DNA of 11,933 nucleotides from Terana coerulea. Lineage: Eukaryota; Basidiomycota; Agaricomycetes; Polyporales; Phanerochaetaceae. The stretch covers positions 1-11,933 of the forward strand of contig JAKOGH010000224.1 of assembly GCA_024811115.1 (NCBI GenBank), given 5' to 3'. This document shows positions 8,657 through 11,933 of this stretch, one piece after another; the stretch's first letter is position 1, and each line of letters starts with the position of its first letter. The position numbers and the translations under genes are program-made. A model generated the notes under the pieces. That model was not told the DNA's origin. It ran no database searches and saw only the letters and a program-made list of their open reading frames with translations.

Positions 8657-9832
8657 CCATCAAAGTCCTGTGCTTCTTCGCCCTCAGCCAGGAATGGTAG
8701 GCGACCACCCTAATGCGGTAATAACCAACATCCATGTGCGCCTCTGCGTTTACCCAAGTGCTGTCCCGCATGCGTGCAACGCTTTACATCTTTTCGCTTT
8801 CAATTTAGCTCATGTTGAGGAGGTTTTGTATACGAAGGTAATCTGTAGTGTATTACCGATGTTCAAATCATCAACTCGTCGGGTGTCCCGCGTCAGTTCT
8901 AACTTCTGAGTCAAACATGGATCCATGTGAGAAGATACGAGGCACTGTACCGTTTCCACACCAACACATTAGCGGCCGCGTGTTATCTTAGGTGCACTGT
9001 CAAAGAAGGCTAGCAGCAGTGATACCGTAGTGCATGATGGTGTAAGTACTGTATCGCTGCAAACCAAGGAACGGTAACGGTCGGAGGAAAGGCAAGCAAG
9101 CTTTGATAGAAGCGTAACCGCAGCATCGCAACACAGGGACATGTCACGATCTGTGCAGAGTTCTCCGACGACTCCGGTGTCCCCACGATTCAACGCAAGC
9201 TTATCAACCCAACCCGTGCCACAAAGGCAGCAACCCTGTACCGCCGCATCTATATTGCAGAAGCACGGCTCGTCTTACGCTACCTGCGACGATGACGGCA
9301 TCGGATGTCCGCCGTTCCCATGTGTGCACGCTGGACATTGCCACACGCGCAGGCAGACGCAGCCAGCGCGACGTTCGTGGTTGGCCCACGCCGGATGCGG
9401 GTCCTCGGCGTCGGACACAGACGCTTGCTAATTGATACAGCCCGCGACTGGCAGCCAGCAGGCCAATTGGTCAAGGCCCCGAGACTCCGTTGACTCGCGC
9501 GTACGTGATAGCAGTCAATGGAAGATTGTCTGTACGCGTTCCTTTGGAGCGTTTGCCTGTGATACATGATGAGGAAGCCGGGTTCTATCACTGCGAGCAT
9601 CACCTCGCCGCGCGCCGTGATGCATCTGGAGGCCCTGCGAAAAATATACGTACGCATATTCTCCGAGGAACGCACCCCACCCTGCAGCCGAGCGGCGTGT
9701 GTGTGAGCGTCGCCGGTTCCCAACGCTGTCAGCGTCGCTGGCGGGAGGGACAAGCCTCGTGCGCACTCGAGCGAGAAGGCAGGAGAACAGGGGTGCCTGA
9801 CAATCAGCGGCTGTGCCTGTGGGGATAGACGC

Positions 9833-9861
9833 CCGCGGTTTGCGTTCTCCATCAACCGCGG
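9833..9861. repeat. Inverted repeat CCGCGGTT / AACCGCGG
   Basis: Two perfect 8-base arms (9833-9840 and 9854-9861) are separated by 13 bases and end 53 bases before the G-alpha TATA box. Each arm contains CCGCGG, itself a palindrome with CGG and CCG half-sites like those read by Zn2Cys6 regulators. It could be a dimeric operator-like site or a hairpin; chance occurrence in GC-rich DNA is possible. Confidence 0.35.
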
Positions 9862-9913
9862 AGGTACTTCCGTGAGACGCAACTGCAGCGCCTAACATAT
9901 CGCAAGACTGTTC

Positions 9914-9920
9914 TATATAA
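9914..9920 (+). promoter_or_regulatory. TATA box of the G-alpha-like gene
   Basis: TATATAA lies 50 bases before the ATG at 9971. With initiation about 30 bases downstream, the leader would be very short, roughly 20 nt. This supports 9971 as the real start codon and argues against a further upstream coding exon. Confidence 0.5.
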
Positions 9921-9970
9921 TCTACGTGCCGCGTGGATCTCTCGCCCCTTTGCAACACCTCATTGACCTT

Positions 9971-11933
9971 ATGCCCAAGCGAAACAGCGTCTCCGTCTAC
10001 GACTCTGACGACGTCCCGCAAGGCGACGAGGAGGCGCGGAGAATCTCGAATGCAATCGATGAGACCCTCAGGGTATGTTCCTTCAGTCAGATGTTGGAAC
10101 TTGAATGACGAAATGGCGAAATAGCAAGAACGGGAGGTGCGGAGGAAGAAAAAATCGCGCGAGGTCAAGGGTACGTGCCCCTCTTACCTTCCTAGCACCG
10201 CATTCCAACCTGGTTATGAATTGTGTACTTGCTTACTTACATACCCGATATTTTAGTGATGCTGCTAGGGCAGGCAGAGTCTGGCAAGTCGACTCTGCAG
10301 AAGCAATTTCAGCTCTACTACGCCTCGCAAACGCTCGAGCGCGAGCGGCCCTCCTGGCGACCCATCGTCTACTCCAACATCCTCAAAGCGCTCCGCATGC
10401 TTCTGAACGAACTCGACCGCCAGTACGGCGCAGGCACGCTCTCCCCGGGCTCGCCAGCGGCCCCTGCCAGCGTCCGCGGCGGGCCATGGCATGTCGCCCA
10501 GCGCGTCCGGGTCCGGGTCTGGGTCCGGCAGCCCCACCCCAGCCCGAGTCCCAGCCCCGGCCCCGCGTCGTCGTGGCCGCCGGAGCTGCTCGCGCTCTGC
10601 ACGCACCTCCAGGCGCTCGTGGGCAACGAGGACGCGCTCGCGTCCGAGCTGTCCGGCGGCGTCAAGGTCAGCGGCGGGCGGTCGGGTGTGTACATGCGCG
10701 CTGGCTGGCAGGCGGTGATTACACCCACCCGCGCCTGGCCACTCTCCGACATGCGGGACGTAGAAGGCCGGCCGTCGCCTATAACGAACTTTGTTGGAAG
10801 ATCCCTGTTGGCGAACGAGGCGTACATCACGGAGTTTTGGAGTCATCCGGATATCAGGAGGATTATGTCGACGAACAGAGTGCGTCTGGAGGAGTCGGCG
10901 GCTTTGTGAGTTGACGAGAATACGTCGCTTGGCGTTTGGTTAAATCTTTTCTGTCGTAGCTTTTTGGACAACATCCATCGAATAGCGGAACAAGATTATC
11001 TTCCCTCAACAGGTATGTCAATAGGCTATCAGAGTAGCAGCTGGCTAATGGGTCTCAGACGACATTCTCCATGTCCGCCTCCAGACACTTGGTGTTACAG
11101 AGCATTCCTTCGATATCGACATTGGCGGTGTGCCGTTCAACTGGCTGCTGTACGATGTTGGCGGCGCCGTGCGTATAATCTTTAGTGAACGTCTTCCTGC
11201 CGAACTGAACAGCCCATGCTTTCAGCGCGGTCAGGCAAGTTCATGCCATGCATCACCACCGGTATGCAAGGCTCATTTCGACTGTTGTACGTTTTAGCGA
11301 CACGCATGGGCTCCATACTTTGACGACGGTGAGTATATGTCTTGACCACGCCTCTCGTCATTGCTCTGTGTTACACACCCCGACCTCGCCGCAGCTTCGC
11401 GCTTCTTCTCCGCCCGCCAATTGCGACACCCACGCACTTACTCACGCCCCGTTTCATTTGTCCTTACGCAGCGACCGCGATAATATTCCTCGCCCCCATG
11501 AGTGCCTTCGATCAGGTGCGCCCGCGTTGCCGCAGACTGCCGTGGAGAGGCCCGGTTGTTCACACGTGGTCCACAGTACCTGGAAGAGGATCCGCGGACG
11601 AACCGGATCGACGACTCGCTGCAGCTCTTCACCGCGATCTGCCAGAACAAGCTGCTCGCGAAGGCCGCGCTCGTGCTCATGCTCAACAAGGTGCGCCGCC
11701 GCCGCCACCCGCACGCCGTGCGGCTGAATCACGTCTGACCATACCTCCTGACAGGCGGACCTGTTGCGCAAGAAGCTTGACTCGGGTATCCGCGTCCGCA
11801 AATAGTGCGCCTCATTCCCATTGCTAGCGTTGCATATCAGCGTACTGATAGAATGTGTCTGCGATGCAGCATCTCGTCGTATGGTGATCGGCCGAACACG
11901 TACGACGAAGTGTCCGAGTACTTCCGCGCGCAC
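9971..11933 (+). CDS. Divergent G-protein alpha subunit (partial, runs off the window)
   Basis: This is a guanine-nucleotide-binding alpha-like subunit, expected to relay a receptor signal at the plasma membrane. Exons: 9971-10072, 10125-10170, 10257-10905, 10960-11012, 11059-11168, 11226-11234, 11298-11328, 11472-11515, 11577-11690, 11755-11804, 11870-11933 and beyond. They encode 424 residues so far; the C-terminus (TCAT-type motif, receptor-contact end) is missing. P-loop GQAESGKST (54-62), switch I R-L-Q-T-L-G (290-295), switch II DVGGARGQRHAW (316-327), YLEEDPRTNRIDDSL (349-363) and NKAD (385-388) identify the family. Odd points: the GTPase glutamine that normally follows DVGG is alanine (A320). 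The N-terminus MPKRNS lacks Gly2 and a nearby Cys, so myristoylation and palmitoylation are not expected. The segment between P-loop and switch I is about 230 residues, clearly longer than usual, with a Pro/Ser/Arg-rich insert at about 109-157. The intron after 11234 begins with GC. Exon 10257-10905 could hide another intron near 10715-10790. Confidence 0.88.
10505..10528 (+). repeat. Hexamer tandem repeat in the G-alpha insert
   Basis: Four copies of GTCCGG (third copy GTCTGG) lie head to tail inside the coding exon, giving alternating Val/Arg codons (V-R-V-R-V-W-V-R). C-rich sequence encoding Pro/Ser repeats follows to about 10565. Copy-number change by 6-base units would keep the frame. 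Confidence 0.7.
11226..11234 (+). other. 9-nt micro-exon encoding switch II residues, before a GC-AG intron
   Basis: The exon reads CGCGGTCAG (Arg-Gly-Gln) between tttcag and gcaagt. It joins DVGGA to RHAWAPYFDD and restores the length of the switch II segment. The following intron (11235-11297) starts with GC in an otherwise perfect CAG|GCAAGT donor context and ends in ttttag. Confidence 0.7.

Larger units (their letters stand above)
8462..9913. other. Divergent intergenic region between NOG1 and the G-alpha gene
   Basis: About 1.45 kb without a supported gene. The longest frame (9280-9882, minus, 200 codons) is rich in Arg, Ala and Ser, matches nothing I know, and is followed by a further minus-strand frame overlapping the G-alpha start region. 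A small RNA or tRNA was looked for (B-box-like GGTTCRA and cloverleaf) and not seen. The NOG1-proximal part carries a telo-box; the G-alpha-proximal part is GC-rich and has an inverted repeat. It probably holds two separate promoters. Confidence 0.5.

Noticed and set aside
9280..9882. 200-codon open frame on the minus strand in the NOG1/G-alpha gap
   Set aside because: The translation is Arg/Ala/Ser-rich without any recognisable domain, lies in GC-rich DNA where stops are rare, and overlaps other open frames on the plus strand. No promoter or splice structure supports it.
8462..9913. tRNA or snoRNA gene in the divergent intergenic region
   Set aside because: No cloverleaf, B-box consensus, or C/D or H/ACA box arrangement could be made out by eye.
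10105..10914. 269-codon plus-strand frame overlapping the G-alpha gene
   Set aside because: It is an out-of-frame reading of G-alpha exon 3. The frame used in the model carries the P-loop and helical-domain sequence, and this one is Arg/Ala low-complexity.
1..11933. Mobile element, CRISPR or bacterial system
   Set aside because: There are no terminal repeats, target-site duplications, transposase or reverse transcriptase motifs, and no spaced repeats. The genes are intron-rich fungal housekeeping and signalling genes.

Overview
This looks like nuclear DNA of a filamentous basidiomycete, most likely an Agaricomycete (mushroom or wood-rot lineage). The reasons are dense short spliceosomal introns (mostly 48-63 nt), a single-exon F-box protein of the type expanded in mushroom genomes, and a divergent G-protein alpha subunit of the kind multiplied in these fungi. 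No prokaryotic, viral or transposon gene was recognised. All gene models below were built by hand from splice signals and protein family resemblance; no transcript or search was available.

Layout: (1) 1-680 is a non-coding, pyrimidine-rich upstream region. (2) 681-3535 (+) is an MFS sugar transporter split into 24 exons, including exons of 5, 8, 12 and 13 nt; spliced, it gives 528 residues. (3) 3536-4397 is intergenic, with a poly(A) signal for the transporter and a compact promoter (TGACGTAA, TATATAA, overlapping uORF) for the next gene. (4) 4398-5792 (+) is an uninterrupted F-box-like protein of 464 residues. (5) 6018-8461 (-) is NOG1, the nucleolar GTPase of 60S ribosome assembly, in 9 exons. 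It is complete except for one missing base inside the G3 motif (DTPG), which breaks the frame at about 7640. (6) 8462-9970 is a divergent 1.5 kb intergenic region with a telo-box upstream of NOG1 and an inverted repeat plus TATA box upstream of the next gene. (7) 9971-11933 (+, cut by the window end) is a G-protein alpha-like subunit in at least 11 exons. Its catalytic switch II glutamine is replaced by alanine, it has no myristoylation signal, and a 9-nt exon before a GC-AG intron encodes part of switch II.

The genes do not form a pathway. The F-box gene and NOG1 converge with 225 bp between their stop codons, and NOG1 and the G-alpha gene diverge from a shared intergenic region. The points most worth checking are the NOG1 frameshift (assembly error or real lesion), the Gln-to-Ala G-alpha with its micro-exon, and the micro-exon-rich transporter. 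I did not find a clear new multi-gene system.
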